This document shows positions 53,978 to 64,000 of a stretch of 64,000 nt of DNA, piece by piece (within the stretch, counting starts at the first letter, position 1; each line of letters opens with the position of its first letter). Made by a program: the position numbers and the translations under genes. The stretch is from Symsagittifera roscoffensis. Taxonomy: Eukaryota; Xenacoelomorpha; Acoela; Convolutidae. The stretch is taken from positions 1 to 64,000 of the forward strand of contig NC_087064.1 of assembly GCF_963678635.1 (NCBI RefSeq), read 5' to 3'. The notes beneath the pieces were generated by a model. That model made no database searches, was not told where the DNA came from, and worked only from the letters and a program-made list of their open reading frames with translations.

Positions 53978-56900
53978 ATGTCAAGGGTGCTCAATTTGGA
54001 TTTGGTTGTGCGGGACTACATGCGCTTACATGCTATCAAAATCTGGGAGTGGGATGAAAATATTCCGGATGAACTGATTGACAAACTCATGGCATGTGTC
54101 ACTTCTGAATGTTCGAAAGAGTCTATCATTGATGCCGTCTTGATTTTTCAAAGAGATGTGAAAGAACGTCTGCAAGGTGTCAATTCGCCAAGTCAGTGTC
54201 AACCCCAAAACAATGAAGCTAACGAAAATGTAATGCAACTGTCAGTGAAGCTGGCATGCTCGAGTAATGTAAAGATGGATGGTGAAATAGCGAAGAGGAT
54301 AGTAATTAATATTGATAAATTGTTAACAGGGTTGGATTTGATCAGAACAATTTTATCACAAATAGACATATCAGAACACAACCTAAATAAGTATCTCGTC
54401 AAGCTAATATTCAAAGGTCATATCATACAACATACAGACCGATTGTCCAACTTACCGCTGACGAAAAACTCGCTAGTGTTAGCGTTTATTTCACAGACTG
54501 AAAATGATGCAGTTGTGAAAATGGATAATCTGCGAAGTGGAACATCGTCAGTTCGAGACGCAGCCGAGGTGCTATCATCGCGCAACAAGGGATCAACTTC
54601 GATGCAGGAATACAAACTGGAAATCCTGGACCAAAATGGCAAGCCGATTCAGATGGGAAAATCAGAACGGAAGTCGCTTACTGTCGCAATGACGTTAGTG
54701 GAGCAAGGAAAGAAAATGATGGGAAAAGGGCAGTTTTCTGACGCTTTGTTCACATTTCTGGAGGCGGACGAGGATTTCAGACAGTGTACGAGTTCGCTGC
54801 TTGAGATGGTGGATAACTACGCGCTGTTGCAGCTGGACATTGTGTGGTGTTATTTGAGACTGGAAAGTGTGGATCAGCTGCCGGATGCGCTGACCAGACT
54901 GCAGATGAGCGAAGAGAAGTTGGAGAAGACCTTTGGTCCCAATTTGATGCGAGTCGAACTGATCAAAGGTGAATTTAATCCATTTCTCCTTTTCAGTGAT
55001 TAAATTGCAGAAATGCTAAAGGAGACTGGAAACTTGATCCTTTTTGATCGAGCCGAGCTTCCATGTTTGCCGTCTTTTATATTTTAAAAATCAAGCGTGC
55101 ACATCTCACTACATAAACGGATCTTCTAATGCGATTGTGATAGTTTGGTGATAAAATCATACTGAGAGTTTTTTTAGGTGCATTTTATGTAACGCGTTTT
55201 GAAGTGTGATATATTTCAAGTTGTTTTTTTTTTCAGGCAAGTGTTCCCAAGAGAAGGCACTGTTTGTGCGTCTACATCTGCTGAAGGGAGTGGTGTTTTT
55301 CTATCTGAAGAGATACAAAGACAGTCGGAACAGTCTGACAGAAGCCCTCAATCTGGTCAACAAACTAGGTTTGTGGGGAAGCTGTAATCACTTCCAATAA
55401 ACTTAAGTCATCATATGGTTTGTTCCCAACTAACAATCTTACCTAGTCTATTAAAAACAAGTCTCTACTGAACCCTGAATCTTGCGTATTCAAAAAACCT
55501 AGTCGCTTGTTAAATCAACTGGGTGTTTTGAAGTGAAAAGTATGGAACAAAAGGTCCACTGAAACATTTCATTGAGTTTTAGATTACATTTGAAAGGTCA
55601 TTTAAAACAGGTTAATTTCCTTTTTTACCCCCTGCTATTTTTTTTAACCAGTGCCATCAAGAAGAGTATTGCAATCAGGTACTGAACATTGCTAACCGAA
55701 AATTTGCTCAAAAGCTGTCACGTATTTCAATAAATTTAATGAATCGCATTAATTCGTGCACATTTAGCCTCTAGCACGAAAAAGATGTGTTTGATTTCGA
55801 CCGAGAGCCGGTTTTTTTTCAAGTTCGAAAAATTCCCTGAAAAATATTTGATTGACTTTTTTAGTACACAACGACCTTCAGTGAGCGTTAGTGTAATAGT
55901 ACGGCTATTCTGTTTTGTTTCTAATCTATGTCGCAAATACTGGTGCCACTTTTGGTGGCTTCTTTACAGCTTTTTTGATAGTATGTGCTTTGACATTCGA
56001 ATAGTAATAAGTTAACACAGTTGATGCTTTTTTATTGCTCAAATGAGCCGAAAAAGCTATTTGTTTCAAACAACATAAAATCATAGTAACTCGATTTCAG
56101 AAATTTTCGAATTCAGTATAACTGGCAATTTGTTGAATCGCATAAATTATACAATGTGGCTTTATTCTCTTCTATTCCATGCAAAGTTAGTGTGGATGTC
56201 TTAAGTTTTTTATTTTCCAAATTTTTACTTGCAAGATTGGGTCTATTTGTATTTGGTACCTCTTTTGCTGCATTCCATTGGCATGTTATTAGCATATGTA
56301 GCTGCTTTATTTGTGACTAGTTTTTGCCGATCGTTAAGCGTTCGTGGCCGAGAGGGAATGGCACGAGACTCCAAGTCTCGAGGTCGCAGGTTCGAAGCTA
56401 ATACGTAGCGAAAGTTAACTAATTCGTGGCTTATTTCGGCTCTTTCTCCCCCGCCCCCTCCCCACCTGTGAGTTTTTTCTAGTAATTATTTTGTTCACAA
56501 TGTCCGCTTGCTTCAACAATTGGCATACAGACTAATAATGCTACGAAAAACTCAATCGGTCCTCCTATTTAACCTTGAAAAACCTCTCGTTACACCATAA
56601 AACTGATGCTTATCTGAGGTGGGGGACGGAAAAAGAGCCCTTCTTTCTATTTTTTTCTTTTTTCACTATATAAAGCTGCTTTGTCGTGGTCTCGCTAGTG
56701 TTTGCGAAGCGCAGCTTCGACTCTGTGTATCATTGTGCTTCTTACTTTTGTCGGCTAAGTTTCCAATTCATGGCTTTTTATTTTGATTTCAATATACAGT
56801 GGATTTTGGCTTATTCCTGTATTTGTAAATATACCTATGATTTTATATTTAAAAAAAAGTTTTTGACACCTATGGTTTAAGATTTCTTCGTCTTCATTTT

Positions 56901-58106
56901 TACGTCCTGGATGAACAAAACTCTGGTATGTGTTTCCTTCAGGGGGTGGAGGTGTAAAAGGAGATTCAAAGTCTTCATAGGTCTAAGTTTTAGTGATGTT
57001 TTTTCGGGCAACGTTCATCTACCAAAGTATTAACTGCGCATTTACCGCTTGATAAAATTTGTTTCAGTTCACTAACAATATTGTTTCTTGAAATGGTTCA
57101 ATATGAACTCCACTCCATCTATACGCATAACAATTTTAGTGACGTTTTTTCCAATTGATTTCGACTAATTTCGACTCAAGTGTCTTTAAAAATGATAATA
57201 GCTTACTTTCATGATCAAGCTTTTAGCCACGCAGTCATTTCTGAATCGAATGTGTTATCTTAACGGCGTTCATCCATCTTTTTCTAAATTAGTGTGACGA
57301 CTGAAGGATATCAATGTGCTGGGCTTTAAAGTAATATTTCACCTGCGAGTATTTTAATTTATTTATGATCATTTAAAATTGTTAGTTTTGGATAATTAAC
57401 GCCAATTTGCGATAATTTTTGCGTGGTATTTGGTTCTATTAACGAGTTTGAAGCAAATTAATTGGGCTGAGAAAGAATTTCAAATTGAATGGAGGCAGTT
57501 TATGCGTTCGGTCTCAACTCGTTACTAGATACAATTTTAATCACTGTGTGGTTGATTTTATGTCTTGCTTTTCAAAGATTCATCTTTTTTGAAATTTTCA
57601 CTCCATTATTTGGTCATAACTTGAGGCGATTTGTGAAAGACATTTCTAGTTGGAATTTTAGTCCATTTGGACTTACACTGCTTGTGAACAGTGAATTTAA
57701 AAAAGTATAATATTTTTTTTTCAAAACTTCAACTCTTTTAAGTTTTCATCATATCTTTGTGGTTGAAAATTGAAGTGGTTTGAGGAAGCACGGGAAGAAT
57801 TGGTTTCCAATTGTGTTGTCTGTGATTATTTTGTGTATGCATGCGAAGAGGAAGTTCATTTCTTGATAATAATTCTCTGTTTTGGCAGCGGTGGACGAGT
57901 TAAAGCTGTCGGACATGATGCTATTGGGCTTTGAGGAGAAAGAGTGTCGGCTAGCACTTCGCAACAGCGACAACCAAGTGAGTGTGGCTGTGGACTATGC
58001 CTTGGGGGAGAGGGAGAGGGGTGCGAAAGTGAAGAAGGAGTTGCGGGAGGAGAGAGATAGGAAGGTGTTGCAGGAGAAACTGGGGGTCACCTTGGCAGGA
58101 AATCCA
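53978..58106 (+). CDS. NUB1-like (NEDD8 ultimate buster 1), first three coding exons
   Basis: Exon 1 is 53978-54968, exon 2 55237-55368 and exon 3 57889-58106. All have GT/AG borders and compatible phases (1, 1, then 0 at the last donor, GTGAGT). Exon 1 begins 'MSRVLNLDL', contains a ubiquitin-like region in its middle and a TPR-like helical stretch with 'VDNYALLQLDIVWCYLRLE', a signature shared with animal NUB1. Exon 2 continues 'LFVRLHLLKGVV'. Exon 3 encodes the first UBA-type domain ('LSDMMLLGFEEKECRLALR'). In known animals NUB1 binds NEDD8, ubiquitin-like FAT10 and the proteasome to send neddylated proteins for degradation. Later UBA exons are not visible before the satellite, so the gene continues beyond the window or is cut off. 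Confidence 0.85.
56338..56410 (+). repeat. tRNA-like pseudogene (anticodon-arm CCA) in NUB1 intron 2
   Basis: A box TGGCCGAGAGG (56345-56355); a perfect five-pair anticodon stem CGAGA/TCTCG around the loop CTCCAAG (56369-56375), which would read as anticodon CCA; B box GGTTCGAAGC (56390-56399). The T stem and acceptor stem do not pair, so it is a relic or the head of a tRNA-derived SINE, not a working tRNA. Confidence 0.5.
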
Positions 58107-58631
58107 GTGAGTACTCTAATCTGAATGCAGAATGTGTTTCAGTGTCAATTTAACTTTACACTATCCTAGCGCGGCAATCTTGATCTTGCTGGTGTTGAGA
58201 GCCACTATAAACTGTGCGCGTTGTTTATTCATGACTCAATGTTTCCTATCCCTGAAAAACTAGATGAGAGGAAAGTTGTTTGGATCGTAACATTGCAGTT
58301 CTCCATACAGTTGTGATCTCATCATTTATAGGTTGGTTTCTGTCGTGGCCTTATCATCTGTCAAACTGTATAATTCGCGCTGAGATTGAGTGAGTATTAG
58401 AAAGGCATTGAATAGTATTAGTGCTATCCTTAGGTGGATGCTTTTTACGCTCACTGGTGGAACTTAGAGGGTGGTGCAGACACCTAATAGCGATCAATTA
58501 TTAATTACTCTTCGACGAAAGATGAAGGAAATGAATCATATGCTCGAACAGTAAATAACTTTGATGAAAAATTTCCATGTCAAAATTGGTGTTACTTAGT
58601 TTGAAAGTGCAGTCTACAAATATATTATATA
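58107..58631. other. NUB1 intron or downstream sequence
   Basis: About 525 bp of AT-rich sequence after the exon 3 donor. No further exon could be recognised. Confidence 0.4.
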
Positions 58632-59388
58632 TTTAAATGCGGGCTTCACTATCTCGCCATGTTTAAGCTTTTTCAACGTATTATTTTTGCACGTTTAAGC
58701 TATATCGTATATTGCAATGGTTAAGATTTTGTTCTTCGGTTTTCCAGTTTTATTTTAGTCGTTATTTCACCGAGTTTAAAATAAGCAGCCCAATTTTGGG
58801 ATGCTGTCCGGATTTACCAAGGGGTTGCAAATTTGGCCTCCAATTTTGAATGGCCCAATTGTTTTTTAGTTAACGAGATGAGACGATTTTGGTGATTTTT
58901 TCAAAAATTTTCTGAAAACTCAAATTACAAAATAATTTTGAAAACCTGAAGTTACCAACCCTGTAGTTGGGTACTGTCAGTTTTAAAATAAGCAGCCCAA
59001 TATTGGGATGCTGTCCGGATTCACCAAGGGGTTGCAAATTTGGCCTCCAACGTATTATATTTCAACGTATCTATTATATCTTTAAATGCGGGCTTCACTA
59101 TCTCGCCATGCTTAAGCTTTTTCAACGTATTATTTTTGCATGTTTAAGCTATATCGTATATTGCAATGGTTAAGAATTTTTTTTTCGATTTTCAAATTTG
59201 ATTTTAGTGGTTATTTTACCGAGTTTAAGTTAAGCAGTCCAATATCGAATTAGGGGTTGCGAATTTGGCCTCCAATTTTGAATGCCCGAATCATTTTAGT
59301 TAACGAGATAAGACGATTTTTGAGATTTTTTCAAAAATTTCAAATAACAAAATAAGTTACAAAACTTGAAGTTCCCAACCCTGTAGTT
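58632..59388. repeat. Degenerate satellite edge with internal duplications
   Basis: A block of about 95 bp ('gcgggcttcactatctcgcc' and on) is present at 58638 and again about 449 bp later. A second block ('aagcagcccaat...ccaaggggttgc') occurs near 58784 and again about 208 bp later. Recognisable but diverged satellite monomer parts lie between them. This is a decayed transition into the homogeneous array. Confidence 0.7.
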
Positions 59389-62300
59389 GGGTCCTGTCAG
59401 AGTACTCTAAGGAGTTACAAATCTTGCCTCCAAATATGACTGTTCAAATCCTTGTAGTTTTCGAGATATGACGTTTTTTGCGATTCTTTCAAAATTTTTC
59501 AGAAAACTTAAATTATTATTAGTTTTTAAAAATCTGAAATTCCCAACCCTGTAGTTAGGTCCTATCGGAGTACTGTAAGGAGTTACAAATCTTGCCTCCA
59601 AATATGACTGTTCAAATCCTTGTAGTTTTCGAGATATGACGTTTTTTGCGATTTTTTTAAATTTTTTCTGAAAACTTAAGTAATTATAAGTTATAAAAAA
59701 TCTGAAATTCCCAACCCTGTACTTAAGTCCTGTCGGAGTACTCTAAGGAAATACAAATCTTGCCTCCAAATATGACTGTTCAAATCCTTGTAGTTTTCGA
59801 GATATGACGTTTTTGTGATTTTTTCAAAATTTTTCTGAAAATTTAAATTATTATTAGTTTTTAAAAATCTGAAATTCCCAGCCATGTAGTTAGGTCCTGT
59901 CGGAGTACTCTAAGGAGTTACAAATCTTGCCTCCAAATATGATTGTTCAAATCCTTGTAGTTTTCGAGATATGACGTTTTTTGCGATTTTTTCAAAATTT
60001 TTCAGAAAACTTAAATTATTTTTTTTCTTTAAAAATCTGAAATTCCCAACCCTGTAGTTAGGTCTTGTCAGAGTACTCTAAGGAGTTACAAATCTCGATT
60101 CGAAATATGACTGTTCAAATCCTTGTAGTTTTCGAGATATGACGTTTTTTGTGATTTTTTCAAAAATTTTTCAGAAAACTTATATTAATTTTTTTTCGCA
60201 AAATCTGAAATTCCCAATCCTGTAGTTAGGTCCTATCGGAGTACTCTAAGGAGTTACAAATCTTGCCTCCAAATTTGACTGTTCAAATCCTTGTAGTTTT
60301 CGAGATATGACGTTTTTTGCGATTTTTTCAAAATTTTTCTGAAAACCTAAATTATTATTAGTTTTTAAAAATCTGAAATTCCCAACCCTGTAGTTAGGTC
60401 CTGTCGGAGTACTCTAAGGTAATACAAATCTTGCCTCCAAATATGACTGTTCAAATCCTTGTAGTTTTCGAGATATGACGTTTTTGTGATTTTTTCAAAA
60501 TTTTTCTGAAAATTTAAGTTATTATTTGTTTTTAATAATCTGAAATTCCCAACCCTGTAGTTAGGTCCTGTCGGAGTACTCTAAGGAGTTACAAATCTTG
60601 CCTCCAAATATGTTTGTTCAAATCCTTGTAGTTTTCGAGATAGGACGTTTTTTGCGATTTTTTCAAAATTTTTCAGAAAACTTAAATTATTTTTTTTCTT
60701 AAAAAATCTGAAATTCCCAACCCTGTAGTTAGATCTTGTCAGAGTACTCTAAGGAGTTACAAATCTCGATTCCAAATATGACTGTTCAAATCCTTGTAGT
60801 TTTCGAGATATGACGTTTTTTGTGATTTTTTCAAAAAATTTTCAGAAAACTTATATTAATTTTTTTTCGCAAAATCTGAAATTCCCAATCCTGTAGTTAG
60901 GTCCTATCGGAGTACTCTAAGGAGTTACAAATCTTGCCTCCAAATATGACTGTTCAAATCCTTGTAGTTTTCGAGATATGACGTTTTTTGCGATTTTTTC
61001 AAAATTTTTCTGAAAACCTTAATTATTATTAGTTTTTAAAAATCTGAAATTCCCAACCCTGTAGTTAGGTCCTGTCGGAGTACTCTAAGGTAATACAAAT
61101 CTTGCCTCCAAATATGACTGTTCAAATCCTTGTAGTTTTCGAGATATGACGTTTTTGTGATTTTTTCAAAATTTTTCTGAAAATTTAAGTTATTATTTGT
61201 TTTCAATAATCTGAAGTTCCCAACCCTGTAGTTAAGTCCTGTCGGAGTACTCTAAGGAGTTACAAATCTTGCCTCCAAATATGATTGTTCAAATCCTTGT
61301 AGTTTTTGAGATATGACGTTTTTTTGCGATTTTTTCAAAATTTTTCAGAAAACTTAAATTAATTTTTTTCTTTAAAAATCTGAAATTCCCAACACTGTAG
61401 TTAGGTCTTGTCAGAGTACTCTCAGGAGTTACAAATCTCGATTCCAAATATGACTGTTCAAATCCTTGTAGTTTTCGAGATATGACGTTTTTTGTGATTT
61501 TTTCAAAAAATTTTCAGAAAACTTATATTAATTTTTTTCGCAAAATCTGAAATTCCCAATCCTGTAGTTAGGTCCTATCGGAGTACTCTAAGGAGTTACA
61601 AATCTTGCCTCCAAATATGACTGTTCAAATCCTTGTAGTTTTCGAGATATGACGTTTTTTGCGATTTTTTCAAAATTTTTCTGAAAACCTAAATTATTAT
61701 TAGTTTTTAAAAATCTGAAATTCCCAACCCTGTAGTTAGGTCCTGTCGGAGTACTCTAAGGTAATACAAATCTTGCCTCCAAATATGACTGTTCAATTCC
61801 TTGTAGTTTTCGAGATATGACGTTTTTGTGATTTTTTCAAAATTTTTCTGAAAATTTAAGTTATTATTTGTTTTTAATAATCTGAAATTCCCAACCCTGT
61901 AGTTAGGTCCTGTCGGAGTACTCTAAGGAGTTACAAATCTTGCCTCCAAATATGATTGTTCAAATCCTTGTAGTTTTCGAGATATGACGTTTTTTGCGAT
62001 TTTTTCAAAATTTTTCAGAAAACTTAAATTATTTTTTTTCTTTAAAAATCTGAAATTCCCAACCCTGTAGTTAGGTCTTGTCAGAGTACTCTAAGGAGTT
62101 ACAAATCTCGATTCCAAATATGACTGTTCAAATCCTTGTAGTTTTCGAGATATGACGTTTTTTGTGATTTTTTCAAAAAATTTTCAGAAAACTTATATTA
62201 ATTTTTTTTCGCAAAATCTGAATTTCCCAATCCTGTAGTTAGGTCCTATCGGAGTACTCTAAGGTAATACAAATCTTGCCTCCAAATATGACTGTTCAAA

Positions 62301-64000
62301 TCCTTGTAGTTTTCGAGATATGACGTTTTTGTGATTTTTTCAAAATTTTTCTGAAAATTTAAGTTATTATTTGTTTTTAATAATCTGAAATTCCCAACCC
62401 TGTAGTTAGGTCCTGTCGGAGTACTCTAAGGAGTTACAAATCTTGCCTCCAAATATGATTGTTCAAATCCTTGTAGTTTTCGAGATATGACGTTTTTTGC
62501 GATTTTTTCAAAATTTTTCAGAAAACTTAAATTATTTTTTTTCTTTAAAAATCTGAAATTCCCAACCCTGTAGTTAGGTCTTGTCAGAGTACTCTAAGGA
62601 GTTACAAATCTCGATTCCAAATATGACTGTTCAAATCCTTGTAGTTTTCGAGATATGACGTTTTTTGTGATTTTTTCAAAAAATTTTCAGAAAACTTATA
62701 TTAATTTTTTTTCGCAAAATCTGAATTTCCCAATCCTGTAGTTAGGTCCTATCGGAGTACTCTAAGGAGTTACAAATCTTGCCTCCAAATATGACTGTTC
62801 AAATCCTTGTAGTTTTCGAGATATGACGTTTTTTGCGATTTTTTCAATATTTTTCTGAAAACCTAAATTATTATTAGTTTTTAAAAATCTGAAATTCCCA
62901 ACCCTGTAGTTAGGTCCTTTCGGAGTACTCTAAGGTAATACAAATCTTGCCTCCAAATATGACTGTTCAAATCCTTGTAGTTTTCGAGATATGACGTTTT
63001 TGTGATTTTTTCAAAATTTTTCTGAAAATTTAAGTTATTATTTGTTTTTAATAATCTGAAATTCCCAACCCTGTAGTTAGGTCCTGTCGGAGTACTCTAA
63101 GGAGTTACAAATCTTGCCTCCAAATATGATTGTTCAAATCCTTGTAGTTTTCGAGATATGACGTTTTTTGCGATTTTTTCAAAATTTTTCAGAAAACTTA
63201 AATTATTTTTTTTCTTTAAAAATTTGAAATTCCCAACCCTGTAGTTAGGTCTTGTCAGAGTACTCTCAGGAGTTACAAATCTCGATTCCAAATATGACTG
63301 TTCAAATCCTTGTAGTTTTCGAGATATGACGTTTTTTGTGATTTTTTCAAAAAATTTTCAGAAAACTTATATTAATTTTTTTCGCAAAATCTGAAATTCC
63401 CAATCCTGTAGTTAGGTCCTATCGGAGTACTCTAAGGAGTTACAAATCTTGCCTCCAAATATGACTGTTCAAATCCTTGTAGTTTTCGAGATATGACGTT
63501 TTTTGCGATTTTTTCAAAATTTTTCTGAAAACCTTAATATTTATTAGTTTTTAAAAATCTGAAATTCCCAACCCTGTAGTTAGGTCCTGTCGGAGTACTC
63601 TAAGGTAATACAAATCTTGCCTCCAAATATGACTGTTCAAATCCTTGTAGTTTTCGAGATATGACGTTTTTGTGATTTTTTCAAAATTTTTCTGAAAATT
63701 TAAGTTATTATTTGTTTTCAATAATCTGAAATTCCCAACCCTGTAGTTAGGTCCTGTCGGAGTACTCTAAGGAGTTACAAATCTTGCCTCCAAATATGAT
63801 TGTTCAAATCCTTGTAGTTTTCGAGATATGACGTTTTTTGCGATTTTTTCAAAATTTTTCAGAAAACTTAAATTATTTTTTTTCTTTAAAAATCTGAAAT
63901 TCCCAACCCTGTAGTTAGGTCTTGTCAGAGTACTCTCAGGAGTTACAAATCTCGATTCCAAATATGACTGTTCAAATCCTTGTAGTTTTCGAGATATGAC
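59389..64000 (+). repeat. Satellite array, about 168-bp monomers in four-monomer higher-order repeats
   Basis: About 28 monomers, each with 'gagtactct', 'caaatcttgcctccaaat' or its 'ctcgattccaaat' variant, 'tgttcaaatccttgtagttt', 'cgagatatgacgttttt' and 'aaattcccaa'. Four monomer types recur in order. The type ending 'ttttcgcaaaatc' comes round near 60200, 60866, 61540, 62210, 62715 and 63385, at steps of about 670 bp except one step of about 505 bp, which has lost a monomer. The array runs off the right edge. The short minus-strand frames here are repeat artefacts. Confidence 0.93.

Noticed and set aside
56338-56410. Functional tRNA gene
   Set aside because: Anticodon arm and boxes are good, but the T stem and acceptor stem do not pair.
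59407-63961. Repeated 64-codon minus-strand frames
   Set aside because: Each spans part of satellite monomers. Copy number and phase follow the repeat.
59389-64000. CRISPR array
   Set aside because: Units are about 168 bp with no short-repeat/unique-spacer pattern, and the genome is eukaryotic.

Overview
The window reads as nuclear DNA of an invertebrate animal. The evidence is two host genes with spliceosomal introns (a glutaredoxin and a NUB1-like NEDD8 regulator), long AT-rich intergenic DNA, an alphoid-style satellite and very large Ty3/gypsy-class LTR retrotransposons. The sequence does not let me name the phylum.

The left two thirds (about 1-42371) is one nest of giant LTR elements. 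The intact one is on the + strand at 18468-41445, about 23.0 kb. It has near-identical LTRs of about 882 bp, a leader of about 2.6 kb full of tandem repeats, and two uninterrupted open frames of almost equal size. ORF1 (2936 aa) is a Gag-protease-RT-RNase H-integrase polyprotein that ends in an acidic linker and a macro-like domain. ORF2 (2959 aa) sits where env would be. It carries an SGNH/GDSL-hydrolase domain, a possible second degenerate SGNH-like domain, a long coiled coil and conserved Cys/His clusters, but nothing resembling an envelope protein. An 11-nt polypurine word next to the 3' LTR recurs exactly inside ORF1, and a related element keeps both copies, so it looks like a central polypurine tract.

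That + element landed exactly at the 5'LTR/primer-binding-site junction of a related element lying on the minus strand. The minus element's 5' LTR is now at 41447-42371 and its PBS and leader at 17416-18462. Most of its gag-pol is deleted. The end of ORF1 (16123-17415) and all of ORF2 (6723-15718) remain, with in-frame stops and frameshifts, followed by its 3' LTR at 5033-5954. The 3' end is present twice as a 3676-bp tandem repeat (175-3851 and 3852-7527), next to scrambled LTR fragments and two old satellite monomers.

From 42372 to about 58630 the DNA is AT-rich host sequence. It holds a two-exon glutaredoxin gene (45548-46829), an apparent solo LTR inside a GA microsatellite (47383-48363), two tRNA-derived pol III promoter relics, and the first three coding exons of a NUB1-like gene (53978-58106), which runs off without a visible end. 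From about 58632 to the right edge lies a satellite of about 168-bp monomers. Most of it is organised as four-monomer higher-order repeats of about 670 bp. The same monomer family, inverted, is found at the left edge.
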